The notes: a model not told the origin generated them from the letters alone. Positions 16,936 to 27,288 are shown, numbered from the stretch's first letter. The stretch is 41,357 nt of DNA from Deltaproteobacteria bacterium (GCA_013151175.1 JAADIV010000194.1:1-41357), one strand, 5' to 3'. Translations and numbers: made by a program.

Positions 16936-17772
16936 ATGGCAGATTTCAACCAATTAAGCGACAGTGAGTTCAGAAAATTCAGTGATTTGATCTATGCCAA
17001 TATTGGCATTTCCATGAAGATGGAAAAAAAAGAACTGCTGAACGCCCGTCTCGGTAAAAGGTTGCGAATCTGCCGCATAAATTCATTTGCGGCGTATTAT
17101 GAATTTATTAACCAACCGGAGCAGAAAAAGCTTGAATTCGTCCATTTTCTAGATAGTGTCTCCACTAATTTTACCAGTTTTTTCCGGGAAATAAGTCATT
17201 TTGATTATCTGAAGGATAATGTCCTGCCGGAATTTTTGCGGCTTAATGGCACCAGTGGGAGAGATCTGTCTTTTTGGTCAGCGGCATCTTCTTCCGGCGA
17301 AGAACCTTACACCCTGGCTATGGTTCTCAACGACTTTAAGGTTCTTAACCGGCATTTTAGATATAAAATCGTGGCCACGGATATCTCCACCAAGGTTCTG
17401 GCACTTGCGGCGCGGGGAGTATATGCCGTTGAGCAAACTGCCAAAACGCCGCCAGAGTATCTGAAGAAATATTTCCAGAAAGGGGTTGGCAAAAGCTCTG
17501 GAAAAGTTAAGGTAAGAGACGAGGTACGGCAGCAGGTCTCTTTTCAACGCTTTAATCTTATGGATGATTTCCCTTGGCATAATGAGTTTGATGTGATTTT
17601 TTGCCGGAATGTTATGATCTATTTTGATCGTGATACCCAACAGCGCCTGGTAGAAAAGTTTTACAAGAGCGTTGCCAAGGGCGGTTATTTGTTCATCGGC
17701 CATTCTGAAAGTATTTCCGGTCTTAAGCATAATTTTTTACAGGTAGAGGCTACGACCTACAAGAAAGTATAA
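16936..17772 (+). CDS. cheR: Chemotaxis receptor methyltransferase CheR
   Basis: The protein has 278 residues. The N-terminal helical CheR domain is followed by the SAM-binding domain with LSFWSAASSSGEEPYTLAM and FDVIFCRNVMIYFD, both typical. It methylates glutamates on chemoreceptors for adaptation. The start is ATG 16936, 4 bp after the cheW stop. The C-terminal GHSES and YKKV ending is standard. Confidence 0.95.
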   Translation: MADFNQLSDSEFRKFSDLIYANIGISMKMEKKELLNARLGKRLRICRINSFAAYYEFINQPEQKKLEFVHFLDSVSTNFTSFFREISHFDYLKDNVLPEFLRLNGTSGRDLSFWSAASSSGEEPYTLAMVLNDFKVLNRHFRYKIVATDISTKVLALAARGVYAVEQTAKTPPEYLKKYFQKGVGKSSGKVKVRDEVRQQVSFQRFNLMDDFPWHNEFDVIFCRNVMIYFDRDTQQRLVEKFYKSVAKGGYLFIGHSESISGLKHNFLQVEATTYKKV

Positions 17773-17838
17773 GCTCCGGATTATGTTTTTTTATACAGAC
17801 ATTAAGTTAAATTTTTTTCACAGATTAAAGGTAGTCTT

Positions 17839-18318
17839 ATGAAGGTAATTATTGGTATTTCAGATATGCGCATCGGCACCAAGGCCGATGACGTTTTAAT
17901 CACTTATTCATTGGGGTCGTGCATTGGCGTTGTTCTTTGGGATCCTGATGCCAAGGTGGGAGCGCTGTTGCACTATATGCTGCCTGACTCCGGTATTGAC
18001 GCGTCCAGAGCGGCGACGAAGCCCTTTATGTTTGCCGATAAGGGAGTGCCGCGAATGTTTAAAGAAATTTATAAGCATGGGGCCAAAAAGTCCAGGATGA
18101 AGGTCTATGTGGTCGGCGGTTCTCAGGTAATGGATGAGGCGGGGATGTTCAATATCGGCAAACGTAATCAGATGATTATCCGCAAGATGTTCATGAAAAA
18201 TAATGTCATGATCACCAGGGAAGACGTGGGTGGTAATGTTAACCGGACTATCAGCCTAGAGGTGGGAACCGGTCTGGTACGTATGAAGGTATCAGGCAAG
18301 GGGGAGGTTATATTATGA
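17839..18318 (+). CDS. cheD: Chemoreceptor glutamine deamidase CheD
   Basis: The protein has 159 residues. The catalytic Cys lies in SLGSCIGVVLWDP and the His in LLHYMLPDS, the Cys-His pair of CheD. The conserved VVGGSQ and GGNVNRTISLEVGTG motifs follow. It deamidates receptor glutamines and in other systems binds CheC. An AAAGGTAG ribosome site precedes the ATG. Its last 4 bp (ATGA) overlap the HDOD gene. Confidence 0.95.
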   Translation: MKVIIGISDMRIGTKADDVLITYSLGSCIGVVLWDPDAKVGALLHYMLPDSGIDASRAATKPFMFADKGVPRMFKEIYKHGAKKSRMKVYVVGGSQVMDEAGMFNIGKRNQMIIRKMFMKNNVMITREDVGGNVNRTISLEVGTGLVRMKVSGKGEVIL

Positions 18319-19166
18319 GTCGGATTGACGAAATTTTAAATATTGCCAACCACCTGCCGCCATTCCCCAAGGTTGCCCTGCAGGTTATGAAAATGCTTAA
18401 TGATCCCAAGGTTAAAGCCAAGGATCTGGCCAAGGTAATTAAGTACGATTCGGCAATAACGGCCAATTTACTGAAGACCTGTAATGCTGCCTATTTCGGC
18501 CTGAGCCGTAAGGTATCGTCTCTGGATGACGCCCTGGTGATTGTCGGTCAGGACATCCTGAAAGACATTATTATCGCCAGTAGCAGCTCCAGATTTTACA
18601 AGGGTGGCGCCGGAGAGGGCTATGAACTGGAGCAGGGTGAGTTGTGGAGACATTCGGTGGCCACAGCAATTATGGCCAAACTGTTGGCCAAACATTTTCC
18701 AAAAGTGTCCCCTGATACCGCCTTTACTGCTGGTTTGCTGCATGATATCGGCAAGAGATTTTTGAGCAGTTTTGTGGCCAGTGATTTTGCCAAGATTGTG
18801 AAATTGGCTTATGGCGGCAAGATGTCCTTTGTAGAGGCGGAAAAAGAGGTCCTTGGCATGACTCATGCCGAGCTTGGCGGGATGATAATGGAAAGGTGGG
18901 AGTTTGATGAGGAATTGAGGAGGGCAGTCAGACAGCACCATGATCCCGATGCTCTGGAAAAGGGAGAGCTTACCGCCCTGTTGGCAATCGCCAACACACA
19001 GGTGATTACCCTTGGGGTTGGGGCAGGAGCCGATGGCTTGACGGGTAAGTTGCACGGCGAGGGGTTAAAAAAGTACGGTATCAGCAGTCTTGACCTGGAA
19101 TGTTATCTGGCTGAACTGCTGACGGAAATGGACAAGGCAGAAGAGATGTTTGCCCTGGCCGAATAA
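18315..19166 (+). CDS. HDOD-domain signalling protein
   Basis: The protein has 283 residues spanning one HDOD domain (LPPFPKVALQVMKMLNDPKVKAKDLAKVIKYD, then LLKTCNAAYFG, LLHDIGK and MERWEF). HDOD proteins relate to HD phosphodiesterases but usually lack full catalysis; they act in signalling and regulation. Here the LLHDIGKRF motif is well kept, but the other HD-GYP residues are not evident. A very strong site (GGGGGAGG) and a 4-bp overlap with cheD tie it to the operon. Its function in chemotaxis is not established from sequence. Confidence 0.9.
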   Translation: MSRIDEILNIANHLPPFPKVALQVMKMLNDPKVKAKDLAKVIKYDSAITANLLKTCNAAYFGLSRKVSSLDDALVIVGQDILKDIIIASSSSRFYKGGAGEGYELEQGELWRHSVATAIMAKLLAKHFPKVSPDTAFTAGLLHDIGKRFLSSFVASDFAKIVKLAYGGKMSFVEAEKEVLGMTHAELGGMIMERWEFDEELRRAVRQHHDPDALEKGELTALLAIANTQVITLGVGAGADGLTGKLHGEGLKKYGISSLDLECYLAELLTEMDKAEEMFALAE

Positions 19167-19176
19167 GGACGTAAAA

Positions 19177-19620
19177 ATGGCGTTTAATATACTGGTTGTT
19201 GACGATTCAGAGACCATGCGGGCGGTCATTAAAAAGACCGTGAAGATGTGCGGCGTTGATATTGGCGTATTGCTAGAGGCCGAAAATGGCAGAGTCGCTC
19301 TGGATATTATGGCCAACGAATGGGTGGATGTGGTGCTTTCTGACATCAATATGCCGGAGATGGGCGGTGTCGAGTTTTTAAAGGAGGTTAAAAATGACAG
19401 AGTTTTAAAGAATGTACCGGTCATTTTTATCTCGACAGAATCCAGCCAGGTGAGAATAGATGAGGCCCGGAAGATCGGTGTTGCCGCCTACGTCAAGAAA
19501 CCGTTTGTGGCCGAGCATATAAGAGAGGTGCTGCTTGATGTACTAAATAAGGCCTATGCCACCCGTATAAAGGAAGAATCTGGTTCCGAACCGACTGTTG
19601 ATGATGCTTGTGATTTTTAA
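19177..19620 (+). CDS. cheY: CheY-like single-domain response regulator
   Basis: The protein has 147 residues. All receiver residues are present: acidic pair D9-D10, phospho-acceptor D56 (VVLSDINMP), T87 (FISTESS) and K108 (YVKKPF). A 25-residue C-terminal tail extends past the receiver domain. It is the likely output of the adjacent CheA, acting on the flagellar switch or another motor. The start is ATG 19177, with GGACG just upstream. Confidence 0.9.
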   Translation: MAFNILVVDDSETMRAVIKKTVKMCGVDIGVLLEAENGRVALDIMANEWVDVVLSDINMPEMGGVEFLKEVKNDRVLKNVPVIFISTESSQVRIDEARKIGVAAYVKKPFVAEHIREVLLDVLNKAYATRIKEESGSEPTVDDACDF

Positions 19621-19664
19621 CGCCTTATTGGCAGATTCCTGCCACAAAAAAAACAGATAATTAG

Positions 19665-19695
19665 AAAAGTACTTTTGGGGTTAGGGACTAACCCC
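19665..19695 (+). promoter_or_regulatory. Two back-to-back perfect palindromes between cheY and the CheX-like gene
   Basis: AAAAGTACTTTT (19665-19676) is a perfect 12-bp palindrome. It is immediately followed by GGGGTTAG-GGA-CTAACCCC (19677-19695), a perfect 8-bp GC-rich stem with a 3-nt loop. Only CTTTG follows, so it is not a clear terminator. It could be an attenuator, a processing site or a regulator site within the operon. Confidence 0.5.
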
Positions 19696-19719
19696 CTTTG
19701 CTTAGAAAAGGTATGGCTG

Positions 19720-20184
19720 ATGATTAATGATGATACCAGACAGAAGTTGAATGAGGCGGCAGTAGCGGTTTTTGGTAGTATGTATTTTACTCCCATTGAG
19801 TTGTTGCCTGACATCCCGCCAGAAGATAAATGGCATCTGCAGGACAAGTATGTTCGGGCTGCGATCGCTTATAGCGGCCCCCATAGCGCAAAAATGACAC
19901 TGTATTTCCCGGAAAAACTCGGAGCTAATATCGCTGCGGGATTTCTGGGACGGGATATTGACCAATTAAGCGCTGAACAGATTATTGATACCATGAGAGA
20001 GGCCGCCAATATGATTGTGGGGTCTTTCCTGGGAAAATTGGATCCCCATGGTGCCTGTAAGTTAGAAATTCCTGTTGCAGAAATAGTGGCTAGTTTCTCC
20101 CCCGTTGCCAGTGCGCCGGTCGACAGTGCGGCCCTGGCATTTATGTCTGATTTTGGCTTTATGTGGATTTTTGTGAGTAATTAG
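19720..20184 (+). CDS. CheX/CheC-type chemotaxis phosphatase-like protein
   Basis: The protein has 154 residues. The helix TMREAANMIVGSFLGKLDP has the E-x2-N pattern that CheC/CheX phosphatases insert into the CheY active site. The motif occurs once, as in CheX; CheC and FliY have two. The surrounding alpha/beta order also fits. It would dephosphorylate the CheY encoded just upstream; no CheZ is present. The start is ATG 19720 with AAAGG about 8 nt upstream. Identity is by motif only and the sequence is fairly divergent. Confidence 0.7.
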   Translation: MINDDTRQKLNEAAVAVFGSMYFTPIELLPDIPPEDKWHLQDKYVRAAIAYSGPHSAKMTLYFPEKLGANIAAGFLGRDIDQLSAEQIIDTMREAANMIVGSFLGKLDPHGACKLEIPVAEIVASFSPVASAPVDSAALAFMSDFGFMWIFVSN

Positions 20185-20189
20185 CAGGC

Positions 20190-20241
20190 AGTACAGCATT
20201 CCGGGGTTATGCTCATTACGGGTATTTCGCTGAATAATTGC
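20190..20241 (+). mobile_element. Possible decayed end of the IS66-like miniature element, copy 3
   Basis: The stretch ending CGCTGAATAATTGC (20228-20241) matches the right end CGCTGAATAGTTAC of copy 2 at 12 of 14 positions. GGGGTTAT lies 39 bp from the end here and 40 bp in copy 2. The intervening bases are loosely alignable. No opposite end or target duplication is seen, so it is a remnant at best. It lies between the CheX-like gene and cheB. Confidence 0.45.
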
Positions 20242-20273
20242 TATCATGCCGCATAATAATGAACCCCGTTTAA

Positions 20274-21326
<1,053 letters not shown>

Positions 21327-21615
21327 TCCCTTTTCGTATAGACCGATAATCATTGAAATGGAAAAATCTTTAAAATCGGCATATTACGGCTGAGGCGGCG
21401 CTAGGCACCATATCTGGTAGATCTGTGGCGCGGCTATACGATATGTTGTGTTTTACGTGGTAAAATTGATTGGCGGTTTGTATCTGTAGTAGCTAACTAA
21501 TCGATAATATTTCAGAAAATGCTTGCCTTTTTCGCTTTTCTAAAATCTAATCATCAAAGGGACTTGAATCATACAGGTTCTCTTGATTTTAAATTATGAA
21601 TAGAGATTATGTAAA
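21327..21615. other. Intergenic region between cheB and the D,D-carboxypeptidase gene
   Basis: This is about 290 bp of AT-rich sequence without a supported gene. I see no good intrinsic terminator after cheB and no clear promoter. A promoter for the downstream gene is expected near 21560-21600. Confidence 0.4.
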
Positions 21616-22653
21616 ATGAGTCTGACTGCCCGGTTTCTATGTCTCCTGTTATTTATTCCTCTTATTGGCTCGAATAGCGCTCCCGCTCAAGCCCGTAACG
21701 TGCCATTGGTTACCGGGAGATACAAGTATTTACCCGCCAAGGTTCCGGTTGGCTTAACCCTGATTACCGACAGCCGGTTCACGGTGAAACACCGGCCGGC
21801 CAATTATGGCTTGCGGCACTTATCTTCAAGGTCTTTGACCAACAGCATCTCGGCCAGGAGTGCCATGGTTATGGACGCGGTATCAGGGGACATTATTTAT
21901 ACCATAAATCCTGATTTGCCACGGCAGCCAGCCAGTACCATCAAGGTCTTGAACGGCATTATATCCATTGACTCCCTGCGTAAAAATGATTTGGTACCTG
22001 TCAGCCGGCGGGCGGCTGGTATGCCGCGCTCCAAGATTTACCTGCGACCGGGGCACAAGTACAGGGCCGGAGATTTGATTAATGCCATGCTGTTGGCATC
22101 CGCCAACGATGCCAGTGTGGCTCTGGCCGAAAAGATAGGCGGCACAGAGAGAACTTTCGCCAAATTGATGACGGCCAGGGCCAGAAGTCTTGGCGCCACG
22201 CACACCGTCTGTAAATCAGCTAGTGGGCTTACCAGGCGGGGGCAATATACCACGGCCCGTGATCTGGCAAAAATTTTTAATTATGCCATGCGAAACCCCA
22301 TTTTCGCCAGAACTATGGAACGTACCAAGATAAGAACTAGCTATGGTAAGATTATCCGCAGCCATAACCGGGCGCTATGGCAGGTCAAAGGAGCGGAGGG
22401 CGGTAAAACCGGTTATACATATTTGGCCAGACAGACCTATGTCGGTTCTTTTAAACGTGGCAACGATGAATTGGTCGTGGCGATTATGGGCAGTGAAACA
22501 ATGTGGAATGACTTGAAAAAGTTGGTACGTTTTGGGTTTGCGAAAAAGGCGAGGACACGCCGAACCCTGGCATTGACGAGGCGGCCAAAGTCTTTCAAAC
22601 TGGTACAATTGGGGGGCCGAGATACCTTGGCTCACTTTACAACTGTCCAGTAA
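21616..22653 (+). CDS. D-alanyl-D-alanine carboxypeptidase/endopeptidase (class C PBP)
   Basis: The protein has 345 residues with a signal peptide (about 1-26, cleavage after AQA). The active-site triad motifs are present: SxxK as S-T-I-K near 106, SxN as S-A-N near 162, and KTG (GGKTGYT) near 264. It trims or cuts peptidoglycan stem peptides in the periplasm. It is shorter than PBP5/6 (about 400 residues) and lacks the C-terminal beta domain and amphipathic membrane anchor, so it resembles PBP7-type soluble enzymes more. A basic tail (KKARTRRTLALTRRPK) ends the protein. Confidence 0.9.
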   Translation: MSLTARFLCLLLFIPLIGSNSAPAQARNVPLVTGRYKYLPAKVPVGLTLITDSRFTVKHRPANYGLRHLSSRSLTNSISARSAMVMDAVSGDIIYTINPDLPRQPASTIKVLNGIISIDSLRKNDLVPVSRRAAGMPRSKIYLRPGHKYRAGDLINAMLLASANDASVALAEKIGGTERTFAKLMTARARSLGATHTVCKSASGLTRRGQYTTARDLAKIFNYAMRNPIFARTMERTKIRTSYGKIIRSHNRALWQVKGAEGGKTGYTYLARQTYVGSFKRGNDELVVAIMGSETMWNDLKKLVRFGFAKKARTRRTLALTRRPKSFKLVQLGGRDTLAHFTTVQ

Positions 22654-22659
22654 ACATAC

Positions 22660-23340
22660 GTGTTCACCCAGACCGCAGTCCGGCAGTCTTTACAGAATAT
22701 AACGGCTAATCCCGGCTGCCATGGCCGTCTTGCTCAGTATCTTCGGCAGATAAAATCATATCATAGCGCCCGGCAGTTATTTATTTCCCCCGCCCCGATG
22801 CTGGCCCAACTACGTATTAATGCCTTGAACGATGGTAAAGATGTTATTATGCCGGGGCCAGGCCTTAAAGATGGGTTTTACCTCCTGAAGCCCTTTACTG
22901 TTCCGTTTACCAAACTCTCCTTTGCCGTAAGCAATAAAGGTTTGCCTAAATTTGGCAGGCGGCTCGCCGCCGGTGATCTGGCCGCCCTGGCCCTTGATCT
23001 GCTGATTACCGATGCCTGGGCCGTTGATGAACAGGGTACAAGATTGGGCGATGGCCAGGGTTTTTTTGACCTCTCATATGCCATTATGACAGAGCACAAG
23101 GCCCTCAAAGATTCCTGCCTCAAGTACGCCGTGCTTGACAACCCCGAAAGACTACTGTCAGAAACAGAGCTGCCAACCAATGACTGGGATGTAAGAATGG
23201 ATGGCGTTATTCTGCCCGCCGGGATTATGGCTCTCCCTAAGGCAGCAAAGCGCAATCACCCTATCTATTGGGATAAACTACCAAGGAAAAGAATTAAAAA
23301 GCTTAAACCCCTATGGGAAATATGGCGCAGCCTGAATTAA
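22660..23340 (+). CDS. 5-formyltetrahydrofolate cyclo-ligase family protein
   Basis: The protein has 226 residues. The C-terminal half has the family signature [17 protein letters not shown], equivalent to GxRLGxGxGxYD, and [18 protein letters not shown] near the end. The N-terminal part lacks a clear basic ATP-binding motif, so it resembles the MTHFSD-like branch more than classical FAU1/YgfA. The start is GTG at 22660, the only in-frame start before the stop at 22651. It is 6 bp after the carboxypeptidase stop, consistent with coupling. Its stop overlaps the convergent receptor gene by 4 bp. Confidence 0.75.
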   Translation: MFTQTAVRQSLQNITANPGCHGRLAQYLRQIKSYHSARQLFISPAPMLAQLRINALNDGKDVIMPGPGLKDGFYLLKPFTVPFTKLSFAVSNKGLPKFGRRLAAGDLAALALDLLITDAWAVDEQGTRLGDGQGFFDLSYAIMTEHKALKDSCLKYAVLDNPERLLSETELPTNDWDVRMDGVILPAGIMALPKAAKRNHPIYWDKLPRKRIKKLKPLWEIWRSLN

Positions 23341-24950
23341 GCGATCATTTTTTGCCCTCCACCTTTCCGGCTAGGAGCATGCGGACCGGCTTCCGACGTC
23401 TTTTTTCTGCCGTCCAACAGGGTCATCAGGGCGTTGACCATTTCGTAAAGTTCCGCCGTCAGGGTACTCAACCCCTTAGCAGTGTTAGCGAAGACATCTG
23501 TATCTGCCGAGTTCTGCTGCACTATCTGGCTCTGGCTAGCCACCGCAGAATTAATTTGTTTTATGCCGTTATTCTGTTCACTTGAGGCCCCCGAAATCTC
23601 AAATATCAGGCTCTTAACCTTATCAAGTAATTCATCAAGTTTGGTAAATGAATCATTGACCATGGCTGTTATCTTGGAGCCGTTACTGACGGTGCCGGCA
23701 GTACTTTCGATAACCGCTTCTGAACTTTTGGCGGCCTCTCCGGCCCGCATCGCCAGGTTGCGCACCTCATCCGCCACTACGGCGAATCCGGCACCCGCCT
23801 CCCCGGCCCTGGCCGCTTCGACGGCAGCATTCAAAGCCAGAAGATTGGTCTGAAAGGCTATATCGTCAATAATTTTGTTAATCTTGGATGTCTCATCGCT
23901 GGCTTTAGCTATTTGCGCCATAGCACTGGTCAGTTCCGCTATCTTTTTTCCGGTCTCGGACAGATTACCAACAACCTCCTTCATAAACACCTCCGCCTGG
24001 GAGGTGTTGTCAGCATTCTGGTTGGTCATTGCCGATATTTCTTCCAAGGTTGAAGAGGTCTCTTCCAGGGCGGCAGCCTGTTCCGAACTACCATCAGCCA
24101 GGCGCGTACTGGCATCTGTTATTTCATCGGAACCTTTCTCCACCTTGCTAGAGCTTGCATGGAGATTGCCCGCAATTTTATACAGGGGGTCTGTTACCCA
24201 TTTTCTGGTGAAAAAGGCCAGCAAGGCGAGGATAATAGCAAGTATCAGCGCCATAGTGCCAACAATCCAGATGAGGAGAGAACGATTATTCTCTCTGGCG
24301 GTTATATGGGCAAATTTACCGGCTTCGATGACAGCCTTTTGATTCAAGTCGGTGATCTGGTTAAGTAATCTTTTGTTATCCGAGTCAATATCCTGGAATA
24401 TTTTATTGACATTGGCGATAGCCTGCAGTCCTTGAAGGCTGACCTGCAACTTAATATTTAAAAAGGCAAAGTCCGACTTTATTTTTCTGCTGTAAATTTT
24501 ACTGTTATTCTCCACCTTTTCACCAAAGGTGTAAATGTCAGATGATTTAGGTGTGGCACTGGTGGAGTATTGAATCCAGGTGATCGCGGCAGATGATTTC
24601 TGTAATTTGCTGACCACTGCATTGGCCGAATCAAAATCAAAATTGCCAATCATCGGGAAAATCTGATTGGCAGTAGAATTAACCAGGGTTTGGTAGGACG
24701 TATCGTAGAGACTGCGGACAATTTTTGTGATGGTATGATCCGTGTCAGCCAATTTTTTGATAAGCCCGGTCACATTGCGGCGTAACAGTTCATCTGATTT
24801 TTTCTGATTTTCTTTCACTACGGAAAGAGTGGAGTTGACTATGCTGTTGGATGATTTAATGGCCTGAATGTTTATCACTAACGTAATAACGACAAAGGCG
24901 ATCAGCAGGATAGAGGTAATCCCCAGGGCTATTTTTCTTAAAAGTCCCAT
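23337..24950 (-). CDS. Methyl-accepting chemotaxis protein
   Basis: The protein has 537 residues. TM1 lies at about 7-27 and TM2 at about 225-247, enclosing a roughly 200-residue helical periplasmic sensor. A HAMP domain and a coiled-coil signalling domain follow. The CheA/CheW contact tip is clear ([20 protein letters not shown], then [15 protein letters not shown]). No CheR/CheB-docking pentapeptide (NWETF type) is at the C-terminus, which ends GGGQKMIA. It lies just downstream of a PhnD-like binding protein on the same strand and shares its promoter, suggesting that binding protein presents the ligand. Signalling to the CheA at 14068 is likely but inferred. Confidence 0.95.
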   Translation of the reverse strand: MGLLRKIALGITSILLIAFVVITLVINIQAIKSSNSIVNSTLSVVKENQKKSDELLRRNVTGLIKKLADTDHTITKIVRSLYDTSYQTLVNSTANQIFPMIGNFDFDSANAVVSKLQKSSAAITWIQYSTSATPKSSDIYTFGEKVENNSKIYSRKIKSDFAFLNIKLQVSLQGLQAIANVNKIFQDIDSDNKRLLNQITDLNQKAVIEAGKFAHITARENNRSLLIWIVGTMALILAIILALLAFFTRKWVTDPLYKIAGNLHASSSKVEKGSDEITDASTRLADGSSEQAAALEETSSTLEEISAMTNQNADNTSQAEVFMKEVVGNLSETGKKIAELTSAMAQIAKASDETSKINKIIDDIAFQTNLLALNAAVEAARAGEAGAGFAVVADEVRNLAMRAGEAAKSSEAVIESTAGTVSNGSKITAMVNDSFTKLDELLDKVKSLIFEISGASSEQNNGIKQINSAVASQSQIVQQNSADTDVFANTAKGLSTLTAELYEMVNALMTLLDGRKKTSEAGPHAPSRKGGGQKMIA

Positions 24951-25057
24951 AGTTTCTCCAAATCAGGATTGTTAATCGAAGTGACTGCCAAAAGGAGGAG
25001 GATGCCCGTAAACAACTCCAAAATAATCTCCAGGCATCCCCCATTTCTCCAATTGCT

Positions 25058-25864
25058 TTACCAGGAGTAGGTCAGGGGGTTAATTTTAGCCTTTTTCATC
25101 AGATTCAGTGAAAACTGAATCTGTGATACGTCAAAGGGCACCATCTTGGGAGCACCAAAGGCGTCCTTGCTAGCAATAGCCGCCTCTTTAATTTTCTGGG
25201 CATCGGCTTTAGGAACCGAATTGGAGACTGTTAAAACATTATCCGGATTGCCAATGATAGAAATGCCGGGCGTCTCAGACATGGCAAGTGTTGGATATTT
25301 GCTCTTATGAGTATCCCACCACCAGTTCTTCACATAGCCGGCCTTGGCTTTACCTGCCAAAATAGCGCCGCAAGTAGCACCATGATTAGCTGTGGCTATT
25401 GCCGCCTTGCCATTGGTAGCGGCCTTGGCGCTAGTCTCTCCGGAATCAGCCCCTTTGGCATAAGCAATCTGCCGGGGATATTTGGCTAAAATGGTTTTTG
25501 GATCCTGCCCCTTGGGATAGATCATAACCCCGGAATACAACTCATGACCATTGATATTCTGTACCAGGGGGGTGCCCAGTTTACGGGCGTGAATGATGGC
25601 TTGGACGAAGGAGCCGACATAGACAATACTTGGTTGTTTGGCACTGAAGGCCGTCAATATCTGGGGATAACTTTTGGCGATTCTGGGCCGGATAGTCAGG
25701 CCGGAATTCTTGCTCAGGGCTTTGGCTATTGCCATGGCCTTGGGCGCCTTACTCTTCCATGCCGGCGGGAACCAGCAGGTATAGGTCCCCGCAGCGGCGG
25801 ATGCGGCGGCTATGGTTACCAGGGTGAAAACAGTGGCTGCCAATAATGCGGTAAATTTCTTCAT
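25058..25864 (-). CDS. PhnD-like periplasmic substrate-binding protein (orphan)
   Basis: The protein has 268 residues. A signal peptide (MKKFTALLAATVFTLVTIAAASA) is followed by a phosphate/phosphonate-type binding domain with the pattern FSAKQPSIVYVGSFVQAI and YAKGADSGETSAKAA. Members bind phosphonates, phosphite or other small anions, so the ligand is not certain. No ABC permease or ATPase is adjacent; the next gene is a chemoreceptor. The start is ATG 25864 with GGAGG about 8 nt upstream; the reading from 25882 overlaps that site. Confidence 0.83.
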   Translation of the reverse strand: MKKFTALLAATVFTLVTIAAASAAAGTYTCWFPPAWKSKAPKAMAIAKALSKNSGLTIRPRIAKSYPQILTAFSAKQPSIVYVGSFVQAIIHARKLGTPLVQNINGHELYSGVMIYPKGQDPKTILAKYPRQIAYAKGADSGETSAKAATNGKAAIATANHGATCGAILAGKAKAGYVKNWWWDTHKSKYPTLAMSETPGISIIGNPDNVLTVSNSVPKADAQKIKEAAIASKDAFGAPKMVPFDVSQIQFSLNLMKKAKINPLTYSW

Positions 25865-25945
25865 AAGATTTCCTCCAAACAAAATTAGATGTTATGGAAC
25901 CTGTTTGCCGTAATTGACATTATGTAATGCATAGGCGATCTGCTG

Positions 25946-25975
25946 ATTATCCCTATTATTTTTTAAGTATGTCAA
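25946..25975 (-). promoter_or_regulatory. Sigma-70-type promoter for the binding protein-receptor operon
   Basis: On the minus strand TTGACA (25970-25975) and GATAAT (25946-25951) are separated by 18 bp of AT-rich sequence. The -35 box is perfect and the -10 box has one mismatch. Transcription would begin about 75 nt upstream of the binding-protein start at 25864. The rest of the 25865-26128 gap holds no gene I can support. Confidence 0.75.
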
Positions 25976-26128
25976 GCTTTTTTTGTTGTTTACAGGCGAT
26001 TGTCCACCTTTGTTGTAACTCATAAAGCCCCTGCAAACACTACATTGTAGGACATAGGCAGCCTTGGAACTGCTACCATTGCCAACAACGCAAAGGCCTG
26101 CAATCCATGGGCACAAATAAATTATCTT

Positions 26129-27286
26129 TTACCAACCCACTGATTTTTTCCGGTTTTTGCTCAAGAGGATAAATAAGAGAGCAGCAATAGCAAAGATAAC
26201 TACCAATAAACCGTTGCTGAGGAATGAAAAGCCGTAGCCCCAATAGCGGTTCAGAACACCGGCCAGGAGAGCTGCCAGGAAGGTGGCGGTGGTACGGACG
26301 GCATACATAAATCCGGCGCTGCCCCCCAAACGGGCGGCAGGGAATAAGATACTGACCAGAACGCTTAGTTCAAGAAGGGCGAAGGTGTCGCCCATAGTGT
26401 GTAATAGACGGACGGTAAGCAGCCAGGGCAAAGTAGTTACGAAAGCGGTTAGCAGCTGAAAGATACCGGATATGCCCAGACCAATTATTAGGAAGAGAAA
26501 AAGGGATTTATGCCGGTCATGGAGGCGACCGACAAAAGGCACCATAAAGGCCATCCACAGGCCTATAAAGCAAAAAATAAGGCCAATGGCCTGCGGGGAT
26601 GCATTTAAGTCTTCCTTAAGCAATAAAGAGAAGGAGGTTTGCTCTACCCCGAAATGGGTGCCGAGCATAAAGACACAGGCGGTGAGTAAAAGCACCTTGG
26701 GTTGTTTCAGGTCAGCACCGTATTGCCGGAAAGAAAAGTGGATGGGTTGGCAATCCTTGAGTCCCAGAGCCACCAGAAAGATCAGCAGGCAGGCACCCAA
26801 TGCAGCGCTGAAAAGGGCGGTCGTGGAGTTAGTAAGGAGAAAACCACCGGTTAGCGGCCCCAGACCAAAGCCAAGATAAGTACTCAATTGATAGAGGCCG
26901 ATTCTTGCACCGCGCTCTTCGTTACCAAATAATTTCAGATAGAGGGATTCACTGACCACAATAAGGGTGGCGACTCCCAGGCCGCTTAAGGTAATGGCGC
27001 CCATGATTGGCCAGAAAGAAGTAAAAAACATCAGAGCCAGAAACGACATCCCGAAGAGCAGGGCACCGCCTAAAATTGTTCGTTTGGGTGAAAAAAAATC
27101 GGAAAATGCCCCCAAGGGCAGCATCAATACCATGGAAGAGAGGGAATAGAGGCTGATCGCCAGCCCTATCTCTATGTCAGTGAAACCGCTTGTCTTTAAC
27201 AGCACCGGCAGATAGGCCAGGATCATCCAGTGGGTAAAATAAATCAGAAAACGAACAATAATGGAGAGGACTATCTGACGGCGCAT
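26129..27286 (-). CDS. Major facilitator superfamily transporter
   Basis: The protein has 385 residues with about 12 hydrophobic segments. It has the MFS loop signature between TM2 and TM3 (PLGAFSDFFSPKRTILGGAL) and its repeat in the second half (VGRLHDRHKSLFLF). It is an inner-membrane secondary carrier or drug-efflux-type protein; the substrate is unknown. It follows the YkgJ-type gene by 2 bp and is clearly in one operon with it. Confidence 0.88.
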   Translation of the reverse strand: MRRQIVLSIIVRFLIYFTHWMILAYLPVLLKTSGFTDIEIGLAISLYSLSSMVLMLPLGAFSDFFSPKRTILGGALLFGMSFLALMFFTSFWPIMGAITLSGLGVATLIVVSESLYLKLFGNEERGARIGLYQLSTYLGFGLGPLTGGFLLTNSTTALFSAALGACLLIFLVALGLKDCQPIHFSFRQYGADLKQPKVLLLTACVFMLGTHFGVEQTSFSLLLKEDLNASPQAIGLIFCFIGLWMAFMVPFVGRLHDRHKSLFLFLIIGLGISGIFQLLTAFVTTLPWLLTVRLLHTMGDTFALLELSVLVSILFPAARLGGSAGFMYAVRTTATFLAALLAGVLNRYWGYGFSFLSNGLLVVIFAIAALLFILLSKNRKKSVGW

Positions 27287-27288
27287 AT

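Noticed and set aside
25000-25039. Hairpin GGATGCC/GGCATCC between the binding protein and the receptor
   Set aside because: Only a 7-bp stem with a 26-nt loop and no T-run; too weak to call a terminator.
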